Assembly (NCBI RefSeq): GCF_011082725.1
Contig: NZ_CP049715.1
Location: forward strand, 1,736,001 to 1,800,000
Length of the DNA: 64,000 nucleotides
Direction of reading: 5' to 3'
Source of the DNA: Apibacter sp. B3706
GTDB lineage: Bacteria > Bacteroidota > Bacteroidia > Flavobacteriales > Weeksellaceae
Position 1 is the first letter of the stretch. Each line of letters opens with the position of its first letter. The position numbers and the translations under genes are program-made. Below, in pieces: positions 55,589 through 64,000 of this stretch. The notes under the pieces were generated by a model that saw nothing but the letters and a program-made list of their open reading frames with translations, was not told the DNA's origin and did not search any database.

Positions 55589-56675
55589 ATTTATAATAAG
55601 CGGAGGTGGAACCGGTGGACATATTTTTCCTGCAATTGCCATTGCAGATGAAATAAAACATCGTATTCCTAATGCAGAATTTCTGTTTATTGGTTCGGAA
55701 AATAAAATGGAAATGGAAAAAGTACCTCAAGCCGGTTATGCTATTGAAGGATTATGGATCTCAGGAATTTCACGATCGTCCATGCTATCTAATTTTAAAT
55801 TTCCTTTTAAAATTATTTCGAGCCTGGTAAAATCACGGAAAATTATTAAATCTTTCCAACCAAATGCAGCGATAGGTACCGGCGGATATGCATCCGGGCC
55901 TGCTTTATATGTTGCGGCTCAAGCAAACATTCCCACTTTTATACAGGAACAAAATTCGTTTCCCGGTATTACCAATAGAAAACTTGGAACTAAAGCCAAA
56001 GGAATTTTTGTTGCTTATGAAGGCATGGAAAACTATTTCCCAAAAGATAACTTATATGTTACGGGAAATCCTGTTAGGAAATCTTTATTTGGAACTATAA
56101 CTCAAGAACAAGCAAAAAAAGAATTAGGACTCGATCCATCGAAATTGGCAATTTTATCTATAGGAGGGTCTTTAGGTTCGAGAACTATCAATAATTTTTG
56201 GAAGGAAAATTCCAAGATAATTGCTGATACCAATATTCAAATCATATGGCAAACCGGAAAATTGGATTATTCTGACATTAAAGCCAATAACAACTTAAAA
56301 CACAACAATATATTTATTTTTGAGTTTATAAAAGATATGTCCGTTGCTTACGCTGCCGCTGATATCATTATATCTAGAGCCGGAGCAATAGCCATATCGG
56401 AATTAACCTTAGCCGGAAAGCCAACAATACTTATACCTTTCCCCTTTGCTGCAGAAGATCATCAAACTAAAAATGCCCGGCAATTAGTTAACGCAAACGC
56501 TGCAAAAATGGTAAAGGATTCAGAGGTTTCTCAAAAATTATTAAGCGAGATACAAAATCTTTGTAACGATAAAAAAGAAAGAGAACTATTGTCTGAAAAT
56601 ATTGTTAAATTGGCTAAGCCCAATGCAACTGAAGAAATTGTAACTCATATATTAAATGAATTGAAAATTTACTAG
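55575..56675 (+). CDS. murG: Lipid II synthase (GlcNAc transferase)
   Basis: Peripheral GT28 glycosyltransferase that adds GlcNAc to lipid I on the inner face of the membrane, 366 residues. GGGTGGHIFPAIAIADEI is the acceptor/phosphate loop, GTGGYASGPALYVA follows, and RAGAIAISELTLAGKPTILI with EDHQTKNA binds UDP-GlcNAc. It begins inside ftsW (14-base overlap) and precedes murC by 3 bases. Confidence 0.97.
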   Translation: MRSPRFIISGGGTGGHIFPAIAIADEIKHRIPNAEFLFIGSENKMEMEKVPQAGYAIEGLWISGISRSSMLSNFKFPFKIISSLVKSRKIIKSFQPNAAIGTGGYASGPALYVAAQANIPTFIQEQNSFPGITNRKLGTKAKGIFVAYEGMENYFPKDNLYVTGNPVRKSLFGTITQEQAKKELGLDPSKLAILSIGGSLGSRTINNFWKENSKIIADTNIQIIWQTGKLDYSDIKANNNLKHNNIFIFEFIKDMSVAYAAADIIISRAGAIAISELTLAGKPTILIPFPFAAEDHQTKNARQLVNANAAKMVKDSEVSQKLLSEIQNLCNDKKERELLSENIVKLAKPNATEEIVTHILNELKIY

Positions 56676-56678
56676 TCT

Positions 56679-58040
56679 ATGAAAGATATTCATACATATA
56701 AAAATTATTACTTTATAGGAATTGGAGGAATAGGAATGAGTGCTTTGGCTCGTTATTTCAAATTTTCCAATGCAACTGTGTATGGATATGATAAGACTCC
56801 TACTAAACTGACTCATAACCTGGAAAAGGAAAATATATCCATTATTTATGAGGATACGATTTCATTACTTCCGAAAAATATTTCCAAAGAGGATACGGTA
56901 GTAATTTATACACCTGCTATACCTGAAAATTTAAAAATTAAACACTATTTTATTGAAAAAGGATTTACACTTTTCAAACGATCCCAAGTTTTAGGTGAAA
57001 TCACTAAAAGTACTCTGTGTTTAGCTATTGCAGGAACTCATGGAAAGACGACAACTTCAACCTTATTAGGACATATTTGTAAGTATGCAAATTTACCTGC
57101 TACTGCTTTCTTAGGCGGTATTTCTGCCAATTATAATTCTAACTTCATTTACAATGGGGCCAAGATTTCCATTGTTGAAGCTGATGAATTTGATCGGTCC
57201 TTCTTGTCTCTTTCTCCAAACATGGCAGCTATAACATCTACAGATTCAGATCACTTGGATATTTATGGAAATCATGAAAATATTATTGAATCTTTTAATC
57301 AATTTGCAAACTTAATTCCCGAAAACGGATTTTTAATAGTTAAAAAAGGGTTACCCATCAATGCAAAACACCTTACTTATTCAGCTTATGAAAAGGCAGA
57401 TTATTATGCTGAAAATATACAGATAATCAATGGGCAATTCCATTTTGATTTAGTAACGCCTCATCAAATTATAAAAGATTTTATTGTACCCATACCCGGA
57501 AAACACAATGTTGAAAATGCAATAGCCGCTTTAACAATCAGCTTACAACTGGGTATTGAAGCCGATATACTTCGTAAGGCTTTAATTGATTTTAAAGGGG
57601 TTTTACGAAGATTTAATAAACATATATTTGAAAATAATAAAATTTACATCGATGATTATGCCCATCATCCAACTGAAATCAATGCTGTTATCGATACAAT
57701 TAGAAATTTGTATCCTACCAAAAAATTACTGACAGTATTTCAGCCTCACTTATATTCAAGGACCGCTGACTTTGCAGAGGATTTTGCTAAAAGTCTCAGC
57801 AAAACAGATACGCTTATTTTATTGGACATCTACCCGGCCAGAGAAACTCCTATCGAAGGAATAACTTCGGAATGGTTGGCAGATAAAATACAACTTGACG
57901 ACAAGGAAGTATGCTCGATTGATAATGTTTTAAAAAGTATTAAGACAAAAGATTTTGATGTGCTCTTAACCATAGGAGCCGGTAATATTGATACCTTATA
58001 TGATCCCATTATAAATTGGCTTAATGAAATTAAAATATAG
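56679..58040 (+). CDS. murC: UDP-MurNAc:L-alanine ligase
   Basis: First peptide-adding ligase of peptidoglycan synthesis, 453 residues. NADP-like N-terminal loop FIGIGGIGMSALARYF, ATP loop AGTHGKTTTSTLLG (near residue 115), EADEFDRSF, and DDYAHHPTEINAVI in the C-terminal part. It ends 17 bases into ftsQ. murF and ddl, needed to complete the peptide, are not in this operon. Confidence 0.97.
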   Translation: MKDIHTYKNYYFIGIGGIGMSALARYFKFSNATVYGYDKTPTKLTHNLEKENISIIYEDTISLLPKNISKEDTVVIYTPAIPENLKIKHYFIEKGFTLFKRSQVLGEITKSTLCLAIAGTHGKTTTSTLLGHICKYANLPATAFLGGISANYNSNFIYNGAKISIVEADEFDRSFLSLSPNMAAITSTDSDHLDIYGNHENIIESFNQFANLIPENGFLIVKKGLPINAKHLTYSAYEKADYYAENIQIINGQFHFDLVTPHQIIKDFIVPIPGKHNVENAIAALTISLQLGIEADILRKALIDFKGVLRRFNKHIFENNKIYIDDYAHHPTEINAVIDTIRNLYPTKKLLTVFQPHLYSRTADFAEDFAKSLSKTDTLILLDIYPARETPIEGITSEWLADKIQLDDKEVCSIDNVLKSIKTKDFDVLLTIGAGNIDTLYDPIINWLNEIKI

Positions 58041-58752
58041 ATTAATTAAAATTTTTTTATTACTAATAGTACTAGGATTTTTGATGAACTTTGCAGTTCG
58101 AAGACATAATGATAAAAGTATAGATAACGTCAGTATTCTAATTGATAATTCTGATTATATACATTTTATCACCAATGCCATGGTTTATGACATTGTCAAT
58201 CGATCATCAAAAAATGAAAAGAAAGCAAGTAAAATAAAAGATATTGATATTTCAAAAACCGAAGAAAATTTGGATACCATACCGTTTATTTCAAACAGTA
58301 ATGTTTATATAGACTTAAATGGTTCCCTAAATATACATGTGAGTCAAAAAATTCCAATTGTTCGAATTAAGACTCCTAATGATGAATTTTATTTGGATCA
58401 AAACGGTACGAAATTTCCTTTGTCCCAAAACTTTTCATTGCCTTGTTTACTTGTAAGTGGTGATATTAAAGCAGAGGAATATAAAAAATTAGTAAAATTA
58501 TCTCAATTAATAAGTGAAGATAAGATATTAAAAAATCACATTATAAGCATTGATAAAGACAAAAAAAATAGTTATAATTTACTTTTAAATGTAGCCGGAG
58601 TATATATAGAATATGGTGATCTTAAAAACAATCATCAGAAACTTACAAATCTAAAAGAATTTTACAAACAATATCTAGATTATGTAGGTTTTGGCGTTTA
58701 TAAGAAAATAAGTTTAAAATATGACAATCAAATAGTTGCAACAAAGAGATAA
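58024..58752 (+). CDS. ftsQ: Division protein FtsQ/DivIB-like
   Basis: Bitopic division protein of 242 residues: short cytoplasmic end, one helix (about 7-24), and a periplasmic domain that starts with a reduced POTRA-like segment (about 32-100, with the ISKTEENLDTIPFISNSNVY region). The overall sequence is divergent but size, topology and its place between murC and ftsA identify it. It overlaps murC by 17 bases. Confidence 0.87.
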   Translation: MKLKYRLIKIFLLLIVLGFLMNFAVRRHNDKSIDNVSILIDNSDYIHFITNAMVYDIVNRSSKNEKKASKIKDIDISKTEENLDTIPFISNSNVYIDLNGSLNIHVSQKIPIVRIKTPNDEFYLDQNGTKFPLSQNFSLPCLLVSGDIKAEEYKKLVKLSQLISEDKILKNHIISIDKDKKNSYNLLLNVAGVYIEYGDLKNNHQKLTNLKEFYKQYLDYVGFGVYKKISLKYDNQIVATKR

Positions 58753-58754
58753 AT

Positions 58755-60131
58755 ATGGACAACAACAACAATATTGCAGTAGGTTTGGATATAGGCACAA
58801 CAAAGATTGTTGCTATAGTTGGGCAAAGGAATGAACATGGAAAATTGGTTATTCTGGGAATGGGAAGAGCTAAAAGTTTAGGCGTTCATCGGGGTGTAGT
58901 AAATAATATTACTCAGACTATTGATTCAATAAAAAAAGCAATTTCTGAGGCTGAAAAAGCAGCAAATTACAAAATTACCGATGTTACTGTTGGAATTGCA
59001 GGACAACATATTAGAAGTCTTCAACACAGCGATTATATTTCCAGACCTAACTTTGAAGATGTTATTGACGATACGGATATTGAAAAGTTAAAAGAACAAG
59101 TACATAAACTAGTCATGCTTCCGGGAGAAGAAATTATACATGTTCTTCCTCAAGAATACAAGGTTGATTCTCAATCTGAAATTATTGAACCGAGAGGTTT
59201 CCACGGTAGCAGATTGGAAGCTAATTTTCATGTAGTAGTTGGTCAAATTTCTTTAATTAGAAATATTGCCAGATGTGTTAAAGAAGCTGGGTTAAATTTA
59301 GTAGGTATAACATTGGAACCCCTTGCCTCTTCGGATGCGGTTTTGAGTCAAGAAGAAAAAGAAGCCGGAGTTGCTTTGATCGATGTAGGAGGAGGTACAA
59401 CCGATATTGCCGTTTTTAAAGATAATATTATTCGTCATACAGCGGTAATACCTTTCGGTGGAAATGTGATTACTGATGATATCAAATCAGGTTGTTCAAT
59501 TATTGAAAGACAAGCAGAAATTTTAAAAGTTAAATATGGTTCTGCCTGGCCATCTGAAAATAAAGAGATTGAAGTTATCAGTATACCTGGATTGCACGGA
59601 AGAGAACCCAAAGAAATTACCGTTAAGAAATTATCTCAAATTATACATGCAAGGGTTGAAGAAATTATTTCCTTAGCTTATTTAGAATTAAAAAATTACG
59701 GATGTGAGGAGCAAAAGAAAAAGTTGATTGCAGGAATCGTAATGACGGGAGGAGGCTCTAAGTTAAAGCATTTAAGGCAATTAACAGAATATACCACAGG
59801 TATGGATGTTCGCATTGGTTATTGTAATGAACATTTAGCCGGAGGACAGCCTGAAGAATTAGCCAGTCCTGAATATGCTACTGCCATAGGATTATTAATG
59901 ACAGGGCTCAATAATCTTGAACTAAAGAAAAATAAAATTCAACAGGAAACTAAAAATATAAAGAAACCTGAAGTTTCTTCAGATATTCCGACTGAAAATT
60001 CTAATACAACTACCCTAAATATTGAGCAAAAAACTTTGAAAGAAGAAAAGAAGAAAAGTAAAGAAAAGAAAAAATCTATATTCGCTTCTTTTCAAGAAAA
60101 ATTTATTAAATATATTAACGATACAGAATAA
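58755..60131 (+). CDS. ftsA: Division protein FtsA
   Basis: Actin-like ATPase that ties FtsZ filaments to the membrane, 458 residues. AVGLDIGTTKIVAIVG opens the phosphate-1 site, ALIDVGGGTTDIAVF is phosphate-2 and GIVMTGGGSKLKHL the adenosine motif. A lysine-rich linker of about 60 residues ends in FASFQEKFIKYIND, a plausible amphipathic membrane-targeting helix. It starts 2 bases after ftsQ. Confidence 0.96.
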   Translation: MDNNNNIAVGLDIGTTKIVAIVGQRNEHGKLVILGMGRAKSLGVHRGVVNNITQTIDSIKKAISEAEKAANYKITDVTVGIAGQHIRSLQHSDYISRPNFEDVIDDTDIEKLKEQVHKLVMLPGEEIIHVLPQEYKVDSQSEIIEPRGFHGSRLEANFHVVVGQISLIRNIARCVKEAGLNLVGITLEPLASSDAVLSQEEKEAGVALIDVGGGTTDIAVFKDNIIRHTAVIPFGGNVITDDIKSGCSIIERQAEILKVKYGSAWPSENKEIEVISIPGLHGREPKEITVKKLSQIIHARVEEIISLAYLELKNYGCEEQKKKLIAGIVMTGGGSKLKHLRQLTEYTTGMDVRIGYCNEHLAGGQPEELASPEYATAIGLLMTGLNNLELKKNKIQQETKNIKKPEVSSDIPTENSNTTTLNIEQKTLKEEKKKSKEKKKSIFASFQEKFIKYINDTE

Positions 60132-60145
60132 ACAGATAGAATACA

Positions 60146-61972
60146 ATGGATAATACAGAGAACAATAAGCTATTTTTTGAGCTGCCCAAAAATAAAACTT
60201 CAGCCATCAAGGTAATTGGTGTCGGAGGTGGAGGAAATAATGCTGTTGGTTATATGTATGATCAAGGCATTACCGGTGTAGATTTTATAATTTGCAATAC
60301 GGATGCACAGGCATTAATCAATAATCCTATCCCAAATAAAATTCAGTTGGGAAATACCATTACGGAAGGTTTAGGTGCCGGAGCTAATCCTGAAATCGGA
60401 GAACAGGCTGCTTTAGAGAGTATAGATGACATTAAAAATGCTTTAGGTGATCAAACTAAAATGGTTTTCATTACCGCAGGAATGGGAGGAGGAACCGGTA
60501 CAGGAGCAGCGCCTATTATTTCGGGTATTGCAAAAGAAATGGGTATTCTAACTGTTGGTATTGTCACTATTCCTTTTTCTTTTGAAGGTAAATCGCGATT
60601 GGAACAAGCAGAAAAAGGTCTTGAAAAAATCAGGAAAAACGTTGACTCTTTAATTGTCGTAAAAAACGATAAGTTGAGAGAATTGTATGGAAACTTGGGT
60701 TATAAATCCGGATTCTCAAAATCCAATGAGGTGCTAAGCACAGCTGCTAAAGGAATTGCTGAAGTTATTACCAAAAATTACTCCATTAATATAGATTTAC
60801 GTGATGCTAAAACCGTTCTGGCAGATAGCGGAACTGCCATCATGGGATCTGCTGTTTCTTCCGGACCTAACAAAGCCCAGGATGCTATCATGGCTGCCTT
60901 GGATTCTCCTTTGCTTAATGATAATAAAATTACGGGGGCTAAGAATGTATTATTGTTAATCGTATCCGGCGATGATGAGATAACAGTAGACGAAATAGGT
61001 ATCATTAACGATTATATTCAATCTGAGGCCGGTAATAGTACAAATATTATTATGGGTATCGGTGAGGATGAAAGTTTAGGAGATAGTATCAGAGTAACTG
61101 TCATTGCAACCGGTTTTCCTGTAGACGATGAAAGAAACAGCGGTAAAGAAAAAGAGAAGATCGTACATACGTTAACTGATGATTTTCCAACTTCTAATCC
61201 CTTGAATTTAGGAAATGCAAAAGCTGCAAATTTCAATAGTCATAAAGATAATAGATCTGATGAACCACAAATAATTTCTTCAGTTAATAAAGGAAATTAT
61301 GTTCAGGAAAAAAACGAAGAAAAAACGATTCAAAAAATAATAACTCTAGAAGATGAAGAAGAGGTAACCACTTTTGGAATCTCTAACAGAAAAGATCCGA
61401 TTGTTCCCTCTTTTCCTATTGATGAGGAAATAAATATTATTAAAAAGGATGTATATCCTCCCCAAAATAATGAAACAACTTTATTTTCTAATACAGAAAA
61501 TACATTTAAGGAAATCAAAGAAGATAAACTTCCCGAGCCTCCTGTAAACCAATCAACTATATTCACTTTAGATGAAGCTGAGGATTTTACTCAAAAAGTA
61601 AATTTTCAAACGGAAACCGAAGAATTTAGTTCTTATAATAACAAGTTTCAGCTTCCTGAAGAAAAAAAGGAAATTTTCACAGAAGATCAAACCGTTTCTG
61701 AAGATAAAAATTATTCTTCAGAATCCTTGAATGAGCTTATGGAGAAAAAAATCCAAGAAAGAAGAGAACGATTGAAAAAACTGAACAGCAAATTTCAAGG
61801 ATTATCTAAACAAAATGTTGATGAAGTAGAAAAAGTTCCTGCTTATAAAAGACAAGGCATTAATTTAGATGAAAATATAGATTCTAATAAAAGTTCGGAT
61901 ATGTACTTTAACAAAAATTCTAATGAAGTTCAAATCCGACCGAATAATTTTTTCCATGATAATGTTGATTAG
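60146..61972 (+). CDS. ftsZ: Division GTPase FtsZ, long C-terminal linker
   Basis: Tubulin-like GTPase that forms the division ring, 608 residues against about 380 in E. coli. The GTP-binding GGGTGTGAAP starts at residue 114, and VIGVGGGGNNAVGYM lies near the N terminus. The conserved globular part ends near residue 325; a charged, low-complexity linker of about 240 residues follows. The C-terminal peptide VPAYKRQG (564-571), the likely FtsA-binding site, is not at the extreme end: 37 residues follow it. Confidence 0.96.
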   Translation: MDNTENNKLFFELPKNKTSAIKVIGVGGGGNNAVGYMYDQGITGVDFIICNTDAQALINNPIPNKIQLGNTITEGLGAGANPEIGEQAALESIDDIKNALGDQTKMVFITAGMGGGTGTGAAPIISGIAKEMGILTVGIVTIPFSFEGKSRLEQAEKGLEKIRKNVDSLIVVKNDKLRELYGNLGYKSGFSKSNEVLSTAAKGIAEVITKNYSINIDLRDAKTVLADSGTAIMGSAVSSGPNKAQDAIMAALDSPLLNDNKITGAKNVLLLIVSGDDEITVDEIGIINDYIQSEAGNSTNIIMGIGEDESLGDSIRVTVIATGFPVDDERNSGKEKEKIVHTLTDDFPTSNPLNLGNAKAANFNSHKDNRSDEPQIISSVNKGNYVQEKNEEKTIQKIITLEDEEEVTTFGISNRKDPIVPSFPIDEEINIIKKDVYPPQNNETTLFSNTENTFKEIKEDKLPEPPVNQSTIFTLDEAEDFTQKVNFQTETEEFSSYNNKFQLPEEKKEIFTEDQTVSEDKNYSSESLNELMEKKIQERRERLKKLNSKFQGLSKQNVDEVEKVPAYKRQGINLDENIDSNKSSDMYFNKNSNEVQIRPNNFFHDNVD

Positions 61973-61994
61973 TCCCTAACTAAAACAAATAATT

Positions 61995-62441
61995 ATGAGC
62001 TTAGAAACTAAAATAATGGAAGCGATGAAAGTCGCCATGAAAGATAAAGATAAAGTAGCATTGGAATCATTACGAGCTATTAAATCTCAATTATTATTAC
62101 TTAAAACAGATGGTAAGACGGAAGATATTTCTCCGGACCAGGAAATTGCTTTATTACAAAGATTGGTTAAGCAAAGAAAAGAGGCTTATGAACAATTTTT
62201 AGCTAACAACAGGAATGAATTGGCTGAAAATGAATTAGCACAAGCAAAAGTCATTGAGCAATTCCTTCCGACACAACTTACTCCTGAAGAATTAGAAAAA
62301 GAACTTCGAGAGATTATAGCCGAAACCGGTGCTCAAGATATCAAAGATCTGGGAAAGGTTATGGGCATAGCTTCAAAAAAATTACAAGGAAAATCCGAAG
62401 GAAAAACAATATCAGAAACTGTTAGGAAGTTGTTGTCCTAA
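61995..62441 (+). CDS. GatB/YqeY domain protein
   Basis: A 148-residue cytoplasmic protein matching the YqeY family, which resembles the tail domain of GatB (tRNA amidotransferase) and may bind tRNA. The family segments are MKDKDKVALESLRAIKSQLL, RLVKQRKEAYEQF and IEQFLPTQLTPEELE, ending in GKVMGIASKKLQGKSEGKTI. It is the last gene of the dcw run, 22 bases after ftsZ, and is followed by two hairpins. Confidence 0.92.
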   Translation: MSLETKIMEAMKVAMKDKDKVALESLRAIKSQLLLLKTDGKTEDISPDQEIALLQRLVKQRKEAYEQFLANNRNELAENELAQAKVIEQFLPTQLTPEELEKELREIIAETGAQDIKDLGKVMGIASKKLQGKSEGKTISETVRKLLS

Positions 62442-62457
62442 TTTATCTTTTGTATGT

Positions 62458-62484
62458 AAGCCGATAATATCAGTCGGCTTTTTT
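62458..62484 (+). terminator. Intrinsic terminator of the dcw operon
   Basis: Perfect 7-bp stem AAGCCGA (62458-62464) with TCGGCTT (62474-62480), 9-base loop, then four more T. It begins 17 bases after the yqeY stop. Confidence 0.85.
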
Positions 62485-62491
62485 AAATTAA

Positions 62492-62519
62492 AAAAGACAT
62501 TCGTAAATGAATGTCTTTT
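62492..62519. terminator. Second, bidirectional terminator
   Basis: Perfect 11-bp stem AAAAGACATTC (62492-62502) with GAATGTCTTTT (62509-62519), 6-base loop. It lies 29 bases after the stop of the minus-strand T9SS gene and probably serves that gene, with back-up for the dcw operon. Confidence 0.8.
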
Positions 62520-62548
62520 CTATTTTGTATTGTTTATAAGCAAACTCT

Positions 62549-64000
62549 TTATCGATCTGATTCATTGTAATTCCTTAACATAATCCAACCGGTAAATTCT
62601 CTCCCGTCGGCAATTGTAATTATGTACCAATAGGAAGATGTCGGCAGATTTCTGCCTAAATGTTTTCCGTCCCATACAAAACATGTATTAGAGGTTTCTT
62701 CAAAAACTTGTTTACCGTATCGGTCAAAGATTTTAACTTGAGAATTTTCGCCTTTAAACAAATCTAATCCGCATACTCTCCATGCATCGTTATAATTATC
62801 ACCGTTGGGAGTTATCACATTATTAATTCCGAAAATTATTCCTTTGGATGTTATAGCATCACAAGAATTGGCAACAGAACGTACATAGAATGTATAAATT
62901 CCTTGTTTTAAATTAGTAAATGTGTTACTTCTTTGCCAATTTATCTTATCGATGGAATATTCCAACGGAGCCGGTCCATTTGCTATTACGGTTATATAAT
63001 CTTTTCCTTGCTGTAATTCAACAATAATCGGTTCTTCCAATAATTTAACTTCTATTTGATGCGTAGTAGTACAGCTGATATTATAATTTAAAATTTTAGT
63101 ATGTTCAACCGTATAAATACCTATGTCTCTAACATTTTCCAGATATTGACCGGTCCCAACTAATTTTCCTTTGAAATACCATCGGATTTGATCGTATCCA
63201 TCATCTCCTGCGTCTAGTGTTGCAGCATATCTTGGACAGATATAAACTATTTCATTAGGAGGCGTTGGAGAAACATAAGGAATCAACTCTACTTTTGCTA
63301 CCGATGGACAAAAATCATCATCTATATTATCCACACGAACATATACATATCCTTTATTACTTTTATAATTAGATAATTCGGGTTCTTGTATTTGTTTTGA
63401 AGGTTTACCCATTGCTTCATCTTTCAAGGCATTATTTGCATCCCTTTCGGTTCTATAAAAACGAATTGTTGAATTGGGTTGATTTTTAAATAAATGTTCA
63501 ACTAACGGAAGTTGAAAATACGCGTATCCGTCTTTATCTCCATCACAAGCATATAGGGTAGCATCATTAAGTTCTACAGGATCATTGGTTTCAAATTCTA
63601 TTTTTGTAATGCCGATACATTCGGTTTGAATATTTTTAATTCTACAATAAATTGAATCGGATAAATTAAAATATTTGTTTTTATCTAATACCCCTGTTCC
63701 GTTCAATGCTTTTTTATATCCTTCATGATAGGTAATTTCATATACGCGTTGATCTAAATAATTATGTCCTGATTTATCTTTAATTTTAGGATCAAGGTCT
63801 TTGAGTAACAGGTCATCATATTTTCCATTATTGTCTCCATCACATACAAATTGAGGTATCAGTTGTGGACGTGGCGTTTCTTTTTGGGTGATTATAATCG
63901 TTCCTTCATTTCCACATCCATTCTCTTTGTTTTCGAATTTGACTTTTATTTCTACTTTGTTTTCTCCTACAGGGGGTTCGTAATCGGTTAAAGCATTAGG
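62549..64000 (-). CDS. T9SS type B / gliding-motility C-terminal domain protein, 5' part missing
   Basis: The C-terminal 483 residues of a large secreted protein. The frame stays open to the right edge, so the start lies beyond the window; the in-frame TTG at 63706 is internal. The last 95 residues form the gliding-motility-associated C-terminal domain (type IX secretion, type B sorting): NVITPNGDNYNDAW, then VKIFDRYGKQVFEE and FTGWIMLRNY. The rest shows repeated modules with CDGD segments (VCDGDNNGKYDD, YACDGDKDGYAY), as in large flavobacterial surface proteins. It shows that the organism uses a type IX secretion system. Confidence 0.88.
   Translation of the reverse strand, partial: PNALTDYEPPVGENKVEIKVKFENKENGCGNEGTIIITQKETPRPQLIPQFVCDGDNNGKYDDLLLKDLDPKIKDKSGHNYLDQRVYEITYHEGYKKALNGTGVLDKNKYFNLSDSIYCRIKNIQTECIGITKIEFETNDPVELNDATLYACDGDKDGYAYFQLPLVEHLFKNQPNSTIRFYRTERDANNALKDEAMGKPSKQIQEPELSNYKSNKGYVYVRVDNIDDDFCPSVAKVELIPYVSPTPPNEIVYICPRYAATLDAGDDGYDQIRWYFKGKLVGTGQYLENVRDIGIYTVEHTKILNYNISCTTTHQIEVKLLEEPIIVELQQGKDYITVIANGPAPLEYSIDKINWQRSNTFTNLKQGIYTFYVRSVANSCDAITSKGIIFGINNVITPNGDNYNDAWRVCGLDLFKGENSQVKIFDRYGKQVFEETSNTCFVWDGKHLGRNLPTSSYWYIITIADGREFTGWIMLRNYNESDR

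Noticed and set aside
62549-63706. A complete 385-residue protein starting at 63706
   Set aside because: The supposed start is a TTG inside a frame that remains open to the right edge; upstream codons continue the same repeat pattern.
1-64000. CRISPR arrays, prophage, transposons, toxin-antitoxin pairs
   Set aside because: No evenly spaced repeats, transposase, integrase, phage structural or toxin-like genes were recognised in any region.

Overview
The window is AT-rich DNA (roughly 30 % GC by eye) from a flavobacterium (phylum Bacteroidota), probably a low-GC member near the Weeksellaceae; an Apibacter-like genome would fit but the sequence alone does not prove it. The phylum is indicated by an N-acyl-ornithine carbamoyltransferase inside an argG-argC-proC-argD-argF'-argB-argE-argH cluster, a DUF3098 gene between ftsX and uppP, an exosortase-F pair, a protein ending in the gliding-motility / type IX secretion C-terminal domain, and a dozen upstream copies of the Bacteroidota -7 promoter element TAnnTTTG. 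I see no tRNA, rRNA, CRISPR array, insertion sequence or prophage.

Layout. 1-8382: arginine biosynthesis operon (argG cut by the left edge). 8379-10318: LysR regulator and YeiH-type exporter on the minus strand. 10535-11438: two small envelope proteins with BON and SH3 folds. 11780-15800: an ABC-type ATPase, an unrecognised eight-helix membrane protein and an NtrY-like sensor kinase, followed by a tRNA methyltransferase overlapping the kinase. 16483-20379: YraN, a YD-repeat lipoprotein, then a very AT-rich stretch with an orphan basic ORF and a TPR protein. 20380-25889: AddA-like helicase-nuclease and cytochrome bd oxidase on the minus strand. 26473-31673: YHS lipoprotein, rsmA, ftsX-DUF3098-uppP, panB and a pseudouridine synthase. 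31670-36878: a small surface-glycan group (flippase and three glycosyltransferases) plus ftsE. 37032-46511: M13 peptidase, rhodanese, META lipoprotein, rpsO-pnp, exosortase F and its partner, rlmB, ysxC and a hydrolase. 46708-62441: an uninterrupted dcw operon, mraZ to ftsZ plus yqeY. 62549 to the right edge: a large secreted protein with a T9SS sorting domain.

How the genes work together. The left operon makes arginine through acylated intermediates, lacking only the first N-acyltransferase, which would lie left of the window. The dcw operon carries most peptidoglycan precursor steps (MurE, MraY, MurD, MurG, MurC) and division proteins (FtsL-like, FtsI, FtsQ, FtsW, FtsA, FtsZ); murF and ddl are not in it. 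UppP, FtsE and FtsX support the same process from two other loci.

The most informative regulatory observations are three AAAGTGG boxes at 10-bp spacing overlapping the mraZ promoter, two back-to-back divergent -7 elements forming a 17-bp inverted repeat before a lipoprotein gene, and a -7 element sitting in the loop of the cydAB terminator. The best candidates for undescribed biology are the ABC/membrane/kinase trio, the 170-codon orphan ORF with its own promoter, and the exosortase-F pair whose substrates are not evident. Most of the rest is conserved housekeeping content.
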